A stretch of 36,003 nucleotides of DNA from Verrucomicrobia bacterium 12-59-8 (GTDB lineage Bacteria; Verrucomicrobiota; Verrucomicrobiae; Verrucomicrobiales; Verrucomicrobiaceae), in the NCBI GenBank assembly GCA_002279765.1, contig NCCR01000079.1, positions 31,374 through 67,376 on the forward strand. Reading direction: 5' to 3'. Shown in pieces: positions 1-8,708 of this stretch. The number at the start of each line of letters is the position of its first letter. Positions within the stretch are counted from its first letter, which is position 1. The position numbers were made by a program, and so were the translations under genes. The notes beneath the pieces are model-generated. The model worked only from the letters and a program-made list of their open reading frames with translations, was not told the origin of the DNA and did not search any database.

Positions 1-3000
1 ATTTCACCTTTCAAAACAGCGGCACGGCAGCCAGCTCGGTCACACTTGGCACAGCGGCCACAAGCCTGGTGGATGGCACGATGGTGGATATGGCAAGTAC
101 AGGAGGAGCACTGACGCTGAATCTGAATCTGGCGAGCGTGCTGGGCACCTTGGCTCAAGTGAACGTAGTCTCCGGCAACACTCTCAGTCTAGGCGCTGCG
201 CAGACCTTCGGGTCGCTTTCAGGCAGCGGCATCGTCACCGCCACTGGCTCTTACACACTCACCGTGGGCAACTCCCTCAGCTACACGCTGCCAGACACAG
301 AGTTCAGCGGTGTGCTTTCCAATGGCACCGGCACCCTGGCCCTGAACAAAGCAGGACTTGGGACGCTGACATTGAATGGCAGCAGTTCGAACACTTTCAC
401 CGGTTTGACGACGGTCAGTTCGGGAACCTTGGTACTGGCAAAGGCCGATGGAGCAATCGCAATGGGAGGCAGCCTGACCATCGGTGCTGCGGCCTCCGGC
501 ACGGTGGGCAACGCCACACTGCTTCTACAGGCAAGCGGTCAAGCTACAGCCGCCGTGACGGCGCTGACATTGAATGCGGGGTCGACCCTCAATCTCAACG
601 GCTACAGCCTGACCGTCCTGACCCTTTCCACTTCTTTTGGGACCACGATCACCGGCGGCGGCACCCTGGCCATCAATCAGACGGGCGGAACGATGACCTT
701 CACAGGATCAAGCACCATCAGCAGCACTCTGCAACTGACGGCGACGGGTGTGGCCGCCACCCGCACCATGGCAGTCACCAATGTGACCGACCAGCTCATC
801 ATCAGCGGAAATGTGACAGAAGGCACGAATGCAGGGGCCATTGTGGCCGGCAATGCGACACAGACCGCGCTTGGCACCTTGATCTTGTCGGGCAACAACT
901 CCTACAACGGCAGCACAACCGTGAGTTCCGGCATTCTCAACATCCGCAATGCGAACGCCCTGGGCACCACCATCGGATCAACCTCAGTCACCAGCGGGGG
1001 CACATTGCAAATCCAGGGCGACATCACGACGGCGTTGGAAAAACTCACCCTCGCCGGCGGCTCCGGCTTTGCCGGCTCCAATGGCATCCACATCCAGACC
1101 GGCGCACTGGTCAATGTCAGCGGCGTGAACTACTACGCCGGCCAGGTTGTGCTCTCCACCTCCGCCGTCACCATCTCATCCGACAGTGGCACACTCAATC
1201 TCACGAACACAGCACCGATCACCGGCGCAGGCATTGGCTTGATTCTGGCAGGCGCAGGTGATGGCAGCATCTCCGCGAGCATCGGCACCACCACCGGCAC
1301 CCTGACCAAGAACGGCACGGGCACCTGGACCCTTCTCGGCGCAAACACCAGCACCGGGGCCATCTCGATCAATGCAGGCACCTTGAAACTCGGCGATGGC
1401 AGCACGGGAAGCTGGAGCACTGGGCTAGGTTTGAGCTACACCGGCAGCGGCGTGTTTGAATATGGTGGAACCGCCGCCTACGTCACGCAGGCTCTCGGCG
1501 CGCTCACGCTCACCTCCGGCAGTGGTGTGCTGAAGGTGGATGCATCTGCCTCCGGCACGAATGCGCTGAGCTTCACCTCCCTCTCCGCCCCGGCACTGGG
1601 TTCTGGCCTGAACATCGTATCACCTGCCAACACCAGCGTGACCATCACAGGCAGCACCAACACGAATGGCATTGTGGACCCGCGCATCACCTACAACGGC
1701 GCTGATTTTGCCTCGTCCACGTCCGGGATTATCGGAGCGGCGGCCACCACCACGGCCACCAGCAGCCTGACCAACGGAAATTTCCTGCCTTACCTGATCA
1801 GCGGATCCTTTGCGCAGACGAGTTCTGCCACCGTCAACGCAGGTTTGAAATTTGCTGGCGGTGACACCTTCACCCTCGGCAGCGGCATCCTCCTGACGAT
1901 CAACAACGGTGCGAACAGCGCCGGTGGTATTTTGGTCACCGGCGGCGTGGCCGCCGTGATCGCAAACGGAGGCTCCGCCACCGGCCTGACCACAGGTGGC
2001 AGTGGCGATCTGGTGATTGGCACAGACGCTTTGGGCGACAGTCTGAGCATTGAGGTTGCAATCACTAATACCACCACAGGTGGCCTTACCAAAAACGGCG
2101 CAGGTTCACTAACGCTGGCCGTTGCCAATGCCTACACTGGAGCCACCAGCATCAACGCTGGCAGCTTGATCCTCGGCAACGCTACAGCCCTGAGCTCTTC
2201 TGCTGCGACAGTACAAGTGGGCGGTGTGCTCGACCTCAACGGCAAGATCATCATCAACACGGCCGCATTGAATGGCACAGGCATCAGCAATGGGGGGGCG
2301 CTGATCAACAACAGCGCCACTAGCGCCAGTATTGGGGCGCTGGCCATCGGATTGGGAAATGGCACGGGCAGCATCGGTGCCAGCATCGGCGGCACAGGCG
2401 ACATCACCTCCACTGGAGTGTTGAGTGGCAACAACATCCTGGTCAAAACCGGCACGGGTACTCTGACGGTGGGCAGCAATGCTGGCACGGCGTTGCCAAG
2501 TACACGCACGGGGGCGAGTCGCATTGACTCAGGGACCCTGCGCATCAGCAACTCGACCTCCGCCATTGGCACCGCCTCGGCGGCGATCATTCTCAATGGC
2601 GGCACATTAAGCCTCGGCAGCACAGCTTCGGTGGTGGCATATCCCGTCTCAGTCACGGCGAGCTCCACCATCGTTTCCGATGTCTTCACTGCTGGTGCCG
2701 GCCTCACTCATATCCTCGGAGTGCTCGCTATCGGGGAGCAGACCCTGACCATCCAGGCTGGCGGCAATGTCACCACCGCGAGCACCAATGCTGGCATCAC
2801 ATTCGGAGCCACCACGCTGCTCGGCAGCCCCACGTTTGATGTGCAAAGCCCGACGACCGCCGCCAGCGGCATAACCACGCTCACCTTAGGCGCATTGAAT
2901 GATCAGGGCGTGGCCAAGACGATTACTTTCATGAACAGCGGCAGTTCCACCATCAACAGCGCGGTCATCCTGGGCACAGCCATGGCAAGTCTCATTGATA

Positions 3001-5552
3001 GCACGGTGGTGAACCTCAAAAGCGGCACCAAAGCCGGTGTCACTTTGAATCTGAACACTGCAGCGGCTCTAGGAACGCTGGCGCAGGTAACAGTGAGCGG
3101 CAACAGCGTGCTGACCGCAGGCGTCACCAGCATCGTTCTTGGTTCCCTGGCGGGCGATGGCACGGTGAACGCCAGCGGTGCCTTCACGCTGACCATTGGC
3201 AACGCCAACAGCGCCACACCGCTGAGCACCGAATTCTCCGGCACGCTAACCAATGGCACCGGCACGCTGGCGCTAACGAAAGCAGGTCTCGGCACACTCA
3301 CACTGAGCGGCACGAACTCCTACACCGGTGCCACGATTGTCAGTGCAGGCATTCTGAAGCTCGGCAACTCCACCGCGCTGGGCACCACCAGCGGCGTCAC
3401 GATCAGCGCCGGTGCCACCTTGGATCTCAACGGCCAGAGCACGGACCGCAACTTCATCTCGATCATCGGTACTGGACTGAACAGCGGCGGTGCCATCACG
3501 AACAGCAGCCTCACGACAGGCACGATCACCGGCACCGTGGTGCAGGGGTCCAACGCCAAAATCGGCGGTATAGGAGACATCCTCATCAACAACGCCGGCG
3601 GCATCACCGGCAATGCGCTGCTCACCAAATTTGGCAGTAACACGCTGGCCGTCACCAGCGCTGCGGCCAGCGCCCGCAGCGGCACAAACCAGATCGATGA
3701 AGGCACCCTGCGACTACAAGCCCTGACGGCTATGACCGTCGTGGGCACCGGCACCATGGCCATGAACGGCGGCACCCTGAGCCTGGGATTTAACACCAGC
3801 GGCACAGTGGGCGGAGCGGTGAATGTTTTGGCCGACTCGAACATCATCATTGACCGCGCTAGTGCAGGAGCAGGCGGCACGACGCTCGCTCTGGGCGCTG
3901 TCATCATCGGCGGCAATACCCTGACCGTACAAGCAGGCAGCAATGTGACCAGCGGCACAATCGGGCTGACTCTGACGACCATCACCATCGGCGGTCCCTC
4001 TTTGCCTCCTGGCGATCCCGCCTTCGATGTGAAAAGCACTGCCGCAGCAAACGCGATACTCACTCTGGGAACCCTGACCGATCAAGCCATCGCTCCACGC
4101 ACCATCACTTTCCAAAACAGCGGTACAGGCTCCAGCAGCGTCATTCTTGCAACGGCCGCAAGCAGCCTGCTGGATGGCACGCAGATAAATCTCGCTGGCA
4201 CCGGCGGCGCGATCACGCTGAACCTCAACAACGCTACCTCCATCGGCACATTCGCCCAGGTGACCATGGTCACAGGCAACACCCTCGCCCTGGGCACCTC
4301 ACAGACGATCAGTGCGCTTAACGGCAGCGGCACTGTGACCGCCACGTCCAACTCAGTTCTCACCATTGGCAATCCGCTGAGCCAGACGGCACCGAATTCC
4401 ACCTTCAACGGTGTACTGACCGGCACGAGCCTCGCGGTCGTCAAGGCCGGAACCGGCACACTGACCCTCGGCGGCAGCACCGACAACACCTTCTCCGGTG
4501 CCTCGGGTCTCACGGTGAACAGCGGCACACTCGTACTGGCAAAGACTGGAGGTGCTGTTGCGGCACCTGCGAAGCTGACCATCGGCACAGTTGGAGCGTC
4601 ATACGGCAGCGCCACGGTACGGCTGGCGGGAGCCAGTCAGATCGCCACCACTGCCACGGTGGCCATGAATGCCCAGAGCTTTCTGGATCTGAACGGTTAC
4701 AATGCCACCTTGGGCACACTGATCGATGCACCTGGCAGTACGATTCTCAACAACGCTACAGGCACCACCACCACTTTGACCGTGGGCGCTGGAGACGCGA
4801 CGGGCCAGCATCTGGGTTCAATCGTGGACAATAGCAGCGGCACGGGCACCGTGGCGCTGACGAAGACCGGCTCTGGAGCATTAACCTTGGGAGGATGGAA
4901 CACCTACACGGGGGCCACGGTGGTTCAAGCAGGCTCGCTGCAAGTGGGCCTCACCGGAATGGGCACCACCGGCACTGGTGCCGTCGCGGTGCAAAGCGGT
5001 GCGACCATCCTCGGTTCAGGAGTCATCCAAGGCTCCAGTTTTACTGCCGCCAGCGGTTCCATAGTACAGGCGGGTGATGACATCGCTCAAGGGAACTACG
5101 GCACACTCACCTTCCAGCCAGCCTCAAGTTCCGGCACCATCGATTTTCAGTCTGACAGCACGATTATTCTCGGCCTCAATCCTGGCGGAACCTCCGATCT
5201 GCTCAACTTCGTGGGAACCGGCTCCACCACACTCCTGTTCAATGGCAATCTAACCATTTCTGCCACGGCTTTCACCCCTACCGCCCCGGAAGTGTTCAAT
5301 CTCCTTGACTGGTCTGGGCTGGTATCATCCCCCACTTTTAATAGCCGCTACAGCTACACTGGCTTGCTCAATGGAAATGGGGATGAAGCCAGCGGCTTCG
5401 ATCTCCCCGATATTTCAGGTACAGGCTATATGTGGGACATTGGCAACTTCATGATCGATGGCACTATCGCCATTATCGTCGTCCCCGAACCGGCTCGCTG
5501 GATGCTGCTGGGCCTGAGCCTGGGCCTGCTGCTGATCAGACGCAGGCGTTAG
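1..5552 (+). CDS. Giant autotransporter-type beta-strand repeat protein with PEP-CTERM anchor (5' end outside window)
   Basis: The reading frame is open from base 3, so the start lies upstream; the ATG at 69 is internal to a repeat. At least 1,849 residues are visible. The protein is Gly/Thr/Ser/Ala-rich with the autotransporter-associated beta-strand repeat (type LTKxGxGTLTLSGxNxYTG) near nt 342, 870, 1302, 2084, 3272, 4437 and 4857. A longer module opening with ITFxNSG occurs at the window start, near 2920 and near 4100. The last 24 residues hold the PEP-CTERM signal: PEP, a hydrophobic helix and an RRRR cluster just before the TAG stop. In known PEP-CTERM systems exosortase recognises this signal. 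There is no C-terminal beta-barrel, so it is not a classical autotransporter. I infer an exported, surface-attached, beta-helical structural or adhesive protein. No exosortase gene is in the window. Confidence 0.9.
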   Translation, partial: FTFQNSGTAASSVTLGTAATSLVDGTMVDMASTGGALTLNLNLASVLGTLAQVNVVSGNTLSLGAAQTFGSLSGSGIVTATGSYTLTVGNSLSYTLPDTEFSGVLSNGTGTLALNKAGLGTLTLNGSSSNTFTGLTTVSSGTLVLAKADGAIAMGGSLTIGAAASGTVGNATLLLQASGQATAAVTALTLNAGSTLNLNGYSLTVLTLSTSFGTTITGGGTLAINQTGGTMTFTGSSTISSTLQLTATGVAATRTMAVTNVTDQLIISGNVTEGTNAGAIVAGNATQTALGTLILSGNNSYNGSTTVSSGILNIRNANALGTTIGSTSVTSGGTLQIQGDITTALEKLTLAGGSGFAGSNGIHIQTGALVNVSGVNYYAGQVVLSTSAVTISSDSGTLNLTNTAPITGAGIGLILAGAGDGSISASIGTTTGTLTKNGTGTWTLLGANTSTGAISINAGTLKLGDGSTGSWSTGLGLSYTGSGVFEYGGTAAYVTQALGALTLTSGSGVLKVDASASGTNALSFTSLSAPALGSGLNIVSPANTSVTITGSTNTNGIVDPRITYNGADFASSTSGIIGAAATTTATSSLTNGNFLPYLISGSFAQTSSATVNAGLKFAGGDTFTLGSGILLTINNGANSAGGILVTGGVAAVIANGGSATGLTTGGSGDLVIGTDALGDSLSIEVAITNTTTGGLTKNGAGSLTLAVANAYTGATSINAGSLILGNATALSSSAATVQVGGVLDLNGKIIINTAALNGTGISNGGALINNSATSASIGALAIGLGNGTGSIGASIGGTGDITSTGVLSGNNILVKTGTGTLTVGSNAGTALPSTRTGASRIDSGTLRISNSTSAIGTASAAIILNGGTLSLGSTASVVAYPVSVTASSTIVSDVFTAGAGLTHILGVLAIGEQTLTIQAGGNVTTASTNAGITFGATTLLGSPTFDVQSPTTAASGITTLTLGALNDQGVAKTITFMNSGSSTINSAVILGTAMASLIDSTVVNLKSGTKAGVTLNLNTAAALGTLAQVTVSGNSVLTAGVTSIVLGSLAGDGTVNASGAFTLTIGNANSATPLSTEFSGTLTNGTGTLALTKAGLGTLTLSGTNSYTGATIVSAGILKLGNSTALGTTSGVTISAGATLDLNGQSTDRNFISIIGTGLNSGGAITNSSLTTGTITGTVVQGSNAKIGGIGDILINNAGGITGNALLTKFGSNTLAVTSAAASARSGTNQIDEGTLRLQALTAMTVVGTGTMAMNGGTLSLGFNTSGTVGGAVNVLADSNIIIDRASAGAGGTTLALGAVIIGGNTLTVQAGSNVTSGTIGLTLTTITIGGPSLPPGDPAFDVKSTAAANAILTLGTLTDQAIAPRTITFQNSGTGSSSVILATAASSLLDGTQINLAGTGGAITLNLNNATSIGTFAQVTMVTGNTLALGTSQTISALNGSGTVTATSNSVLTIGNPLSQTAPNSTFNGVLTGTSLAVVKAGTGTLTLGGSTDNTFSGASGLTVNSGTLVLAKTGGAVAAPAKLTIGTVGASYGSATVRLAGASQIATTATVAMNAQSFLDLNGYNATLGTLIDAPGSTILNNATGTTTTLTVGAGDATGQHLGSIVDNSSGTGTVALTKTGSGALTLGGWNTYTGATVVQAGSLQVGLTGMGTTGTGAVAVQSGATILGSGVIQGSSFTAASGSIVQAGDDIAQGNYGTLTFQPASSSGTIDFQSDSTIILGLNPGGTSDLLNFVGTGSTTLLFNGNLTISATAFTPTAPEVFNLLDWSGLVSSPTFNSRYSYTGLLNGNGDEASGFDLPDISGTGYMWDIGNFMIDGTIAIIVVPEPARWMLLGLSLGLLLIRRRR

Positions 5553-5915
5553 ACTCCAAAGCGGCTCTCTGCCTTGTGTCCACGCGGCCAGATGCGCTTC
5601 ATCCAATTCTGCAACCTCCTCCTGCAAGGAGCCACACGGCCAGTATTTCTCATTGTGGACGTTCATCCCGCACACAAAGCCAAGAAGGATTGAGGGGAGG
5701 GCAGCGGCTGTTCCTGCTGCCGGGATACAGCTCTGAACTCAACCCCAACGAGTTCGTGTGCAACGCGGTTAAGAATCACGCCTTGGGCAAACTGTCCCCT
5801 CCGGGACAAGCCAGCGATGCGCAAAGCGGCCGAAAGCTGCCTGCGCTCGCCGTAGCGCAGCCCAGAACGAATCCGCTACCTGTTCCAAAAGTCGGAGGTG
5901 CGACACGCCGCTTGA
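5553..5915 (+). pseudogene. Degraded IS630-family transposase fragment
   Basis: Pieces of an IS630-type DDE transposase C-terminal half lie in two alternating frames. In one frame, RPVFLIVDVHPAHKAKK (from 5637, catalytic Asp codon 5658-5660) matches the family's VDxHPAHK block but soon hits a TGA. A second frame carries FLLPGYSSELNPNE (from 5711, catalytic Glu codon 5750-5752), the LPxYSPxLNPIE block. The first frame returns for the C-terminal tail RIRYLFQKSEVRHAA (5868-5912) and the natural TGA at 5913-5915, after an internal TAG at 5853-5855. The N-terminal half and the first catalytic Asp are absent. No terminal inverted repeats or target duplication could be recognised. It begins directly after the stop of the PEP-CTERM gene and cannot make active transposase. 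Confidence 0.8.
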
Positions 5916-5948
5916 TTTATGTCTCTATTCTAACGAACCCCTTTATAT

Positions 5949-6130
5949 CTCACCGGCAATGGTGATGAAACAGGCGGACTCGATTTCCCGCACATTTCCG
6001 GCTCTAGTAACTTTTGGGACATCAGCAGATTCACCACCAACGGCAGCATTGCCATCGTCGCCCCCGAGCCCTCACGCCTGCTGCTGCTGGGTTTGACGTT
6101 GGCATTCAGCTCGTCAGGCGCAAACGCTGA
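5949..6130 (+). pseudogene. Orphan PEP-CTERM protein C-terminal remnant, frameshifted
   Basis: From CTC at 5949 the frame reads LTGNGDETGGLDFPHISG, then FWDISRFTTNGSIAIV, then a PEP motif (APEPSRLLLLGLTL). This parallels, segment by segment, the C-terminus of the intact upstream gene (LLNGNGDEASGFDLPDISG, then a PEP motif). Past the hydrophobic helix the frame is lost. Shifting one base gives GIQLVRRKR and TGA at 6128-6130, the expected basic tail and stop, so one base has been lost near 6109-6112. The remnant follows the IS630 fragment directly and has no start of its own. It looks like the end of a tandem paralogue whose body was deleted, with the transposase relic at the join. Confidence 0.78.
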
Positions 6131-6136
6131 CAACAA

Positions 6137-6164
6137 ATCAGCCGGGCAGGATTGCCCGGCTGAT
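6137..6164. terminator. Bidirectional hairpin between convergent genes
   Basis: A perfect 12-bp inverted repeat (ATCAGCCGGGCA, loop GGAT, TGCCCGGCTGAT) lies between the PEP-CTERM remnant and the stop of the cytochrome peroxidase gene on the other strand. There is no strong T-tract on the plus side; on the minus side TTGTTG follows. It is best read as a terminator for the minus-strand peroxidase gene, possibly serving both directions. Confidence 0.65.
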
Positions 6165-6190
6165 GAAAGAAATTTGCGAGCGTTACCCGA

Positions 6191-7213
6191 TCACGCCTTG
6201 GGCGTGTCGGCGGTGCTTTCAGGCAGCTTCGGAGCTTTGATATAATCGGTGGGAAGATCGCCTTTCAGGGCCTTGAGGAAGGTGATGATGGAAGCCGCTT
6301 CTTCGTCACTGAGCATCTTGCCGAGCTGGTATTCGGCCATCTTTTTGACCATCTCGTCCAGGGTCTTGACGGAACCATCATGGAGATAAGGAGCGGTCTC
6401 GGTGATGTTGCGCAGGCTGGGGACTTTGAAGAAGCCTTTTTCGCCATCGTTTTTGGTGAAATCGGCACGTCCGTTGTCTTTGAGATCAGGCCAGGCCTTC
6501 ACGAGGCCGAGCTTCTGAAACATCATGCCGCCGACGGCCACACCGTTATGACAGGTGACGCAGCCGGTTTTGGCAAAGGTTGCAAAGCCCTTCTTCTCCT
6601 CGGCACTGAGAGCCTCCTTGTTGCCTTTGAGATAGGCGTCCCACTTTGAAGGCGTGAGCAGCTTGCGTTCAAAGGCACCGACGGCCTGACCGAAGTTGTT
6701 GTAATTCACGGGATCAGCTTCGCCGGGAAAGGCGGACTTGAAGGCTTCGACGTAGCCGGGCATGCTCTTGAGCACCTTGATGACAAATTCCTCACTGGGC
6801 GCGCCCATTTCAACGGGGTTGAGAACGGGCCCTTTGGCCTGCTCTTCCACATTCGGTGCACGGCCATCCCAGAACTGGGCGATGTGCAGAGCGGCATTGT
6901 AAACCGAAGGCGAGCTGCGGCCGCCGAGCTTGCCTTCATGTCCGGGCGAGAATGGCAGGTTATCGTTGCCGTACTTGTCGAGCACATGGCAGGAGTTGCA
7001 GGACATCTTCCCGCCCTTGGAGATGCGGGTCTCAAAGTAAAGCTGGCGACCGAGATTGATCTTCGCTTCCGTGAGTTCATTGGTGGGGGACGCCGCCTCA
7101 GCCGGCAGCGGCATAAACATTGGCAGGAAGGCTTCGGACAAATCCGCCTGCGCGAAAGCGGAGGTGGTGCTCAATCCGACTATAAGAGCAAGGATGCGTG
7201 CGGTAGGGTGCAT
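6191..7213 (-). CDS. Di-heme cytochrome c peroxidase (CcpA/MauG family)
   Basis: A 340-residue protein with a Sec signal peptide ending near AFAQA (residues 18-22), so periplasmic. Two haem c sites are visible: CNSCH at 72-76 and CVTCH at 218-222. The first region also has the family's FWDGRA segment (114-119) and a GPxxNPxEM stretch (128-135). The later FFKVPSLRNITETAPYLHDG block (261-280) is highly typical of bacterial di-heme peroxidases. The family reduces H2O2 with electrons from a small cytochrome or cupredoxin; MauG-like members instead modify proteins. Length matches the family. ATG at 7211-7213 has no visible Shine-Dalgarno. It is divergent from the beta-helix gene across a 151-bp gap. 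Peroxidase versus MauG-like activity cannot be decided from sequence. Confidence 0.92.
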   Translation of the reverse strand: MHPTARILALIVGLSTTSAFAQADLSEAFLPMFMPLPAEAASPTNELTEAKINLGRQLYFETRISKGGKMSCNSCHVLDKYGNDNLPFSPGHEGKLGGRSSPSVYNAALHIAQFWDGRAPNVEEQAKGPVLNPVEMGAPSEEFVIKVLKSMPGYVEAFKSAFPGEADPVNYNNFGQAVGAFERKLLTPSKWDAYLKGNKEALSAEEKKGFATFAKTGCVTCHNGVAVGGMMFQKLGLVKAWPDLKDNGRADFTKNDGEKGFFKVPSLRNITETAPYLHDGSVKTLDEMVKKMAEYQLGKMLSDEEAASIITFLKALKGDLPTDYIKAPKLPESTADTPKA

Positions 7214-7364
7214 GAGAATGTTGGGTGGAAGCTGCGAGGTCGATACGTCGCGTGGAAGACGGGGGTTTCAAGTGATTGCAAAACAGAGCGGGCTGAGATG
7301 ATTTCTCAACACCCGCCACAGCTTCAAATTGACGAAAAGCCCAGCAGGCAGCTAGGCTCAACAA

Positions 7365-8693
7365 ATGTTCTCAAAATCTTTTCTTCTGCTGTTTGCCGCA
7401 GCAAGTGTGGCGCTGGCGCAGGAACCTGTGGGCGATGGCAAGACGGATGACACGGCGGCGATTCAACACCTGTTCGACACTCGCGGCAGCGTGAAACTGC
7501 CCAAGGGGATGTACCTTATCACGCAAACGCTAAAGATTGACCTGGCTAAAACCGGCTACGCCGCGCTGAGCGGTGACGGCACCGCGCGGCTCGTCATGGC
7601 GGGACCGGGACCGGCGCTTCTTTTCATCGGTACGCATGAAGGCTCGGCTGCACCGGAGACGTTCAAACCCGAAATCTGGGAAAACCAGCGCACGCCCATG
7701 GTGGAAGGCATCGAAATCGTGGGCGCGCATGGCGAAGCCGATGGCATCGAGGCCACGGGCACCATGCAGATCACCCTGAGCCGCGTCGTCATTCGTGAAT
7801 GCCGGCACGCAGTGCATTTGACCACCCGCAACCGCAACGTGCTGATCACGGCCTGTCATTTCTACCACAACACGGGCATCGGCGTATTTTACGACAACGT
7901 GAACCTGCACCAGTCAAACATCGTGGGCAGCCACATCAGCTACAATGGCGCTGGCGGTGTGGTTTCCGTGGGTGGCAACGTGCGCAACCTGCACATCGGC
8001 ACCTGCGACATCGAGGGCAACCACGCCAAGGACGGCCCGCCCAGTGCCAACGTGATGCTCGACTCACGCGGCGGCTCCATTGGCGAGGTGGCGATCACCG
8101 GCTGCACCCTACAGCACACGCACAAGTCACCAGACTCGGCCAATATCCGCATCATCGGTTCCGGCACGGATGCATCCCTGCTGCGCCGTGCCGGACGCGA
8201 ACACACCCGCGAAGGGAATGTGACCATCACCGCCAATGTCTTCAGCGATGTGCAGGTGAATGTGGAGGTCCAGCATTCACGCGGAGTGACGATCACCGGC
8301 AACACTTTCTGGGAAGGGTTCATCGTCGTCACCGGGAACAACTTTGACCGCAATCCACGCTATCTGGTGAACGGCAACGACAATGCGGAGAAGAATGGCA
8401 TCGTCCTCCTGCGCTGCGAAGACAGCATTCTCAGCAACAACGTCATCAGCGGCGTAAGGAAACAGCGCGCCGCAGTGGACATCGAAGCCTGCAACCGCCT
8501 GCAGCTCTGCCACAACAGCGTGCTGGACTCCGATGGCATCGGACTTCGCCTGGAGCAGGTGACGAACAGCATGGTCGTCGGCAACATCATCCGGGATGAC
8601 CGTGAAGAGGGGCAGCGGACGAAGGAGTCCTCGCTCAAACTTCTCGGAGGAAAGGACAACGTGATTGAGCACAATGTGCTCGGCAACAAATAA
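7365..8693 (+). CDS. Secreted right-handed parallel beta-helix protein (pectate-lyase-3-like N-terminus)
   Basis: A 442-residue protein with a signal peptide (hydrophobic residues 5-18, cleavage near ALA-QE). After it comes DGKTDDTAAIQ (24-34) and GSVKLPKGMYLI, the N-terminal signature of pectate-lyase-3/phage-tailspike-like beta-helices. The rest has repeated short strands with N and G at turns, such as VTITGNTFW, ILSNNVISGV and MVVGNIIRD, typical of PbH1/NosD-type repeats. The family includes polysaccharide lyases, glycosidases and epimerases, but I see no catalytic residues that fix a substrate, so the polysaccharide role is inference. It starts at ATG 7365 and ends 15 bases before the membrane-protein gene, so the two may be co-transcribed. 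Confidence 0.8.
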   Translation: MFSKSFLLLFAAASVALAQEPVGDGKTDDTAAIQHLFDTRGSVKLPKGMYLITQTLKIDLAKTGYAALSGDGTARLVMAGPGPALLFIGTHEGSAAPETFKPEIWENQRTPMVEGIEIVGAHGEADGIEATGTMQITLSRVVIRECRHAVHLTTRNRNVLITACHFYHNTGIGVFYDNVNLHQSNIVGSHISYNGAGGVVSVGGNVRNLHIGTCDIEGNHAKDGPPSANVMLDSRGGSIGEVAITGCTLQHTHKSPDSANIRIIGSGTDASLLRRAGREHTREGNVTITANVFSDVQVNVEVQHSRGVTITGNTFWEGFIVVTGNNFDRNPRYLVNGNDNAEKNGIVLLRCEDSILSNNVISGVRKQRAAVDIEACNRLQLCHNSVLDSDGIGLRLEQVTNSMVVGNIIRDDREEGQRTKESSLKLLGGKDNVIEHNVLGNK

Positions 8694-8708
8694 CATGGAC
8701 ACCGAGGC

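Noticed and set aside
3320..4063. Long minus-strand frames opposite the giant repeat gene (also 2132-2707, 4082-4615)
   Set aside because: Mirror frames of a GC-rich, repetitive coding strand; rich in V, P, A and M with no start signal or family feature.
5432..5965. 177-codon plus-strand frame as an intact gene
   Set aside because: Starts inside the PEP-CTERM gene and joins only part of the transposase relic; the relic's other conserved blocks are in a different frame.
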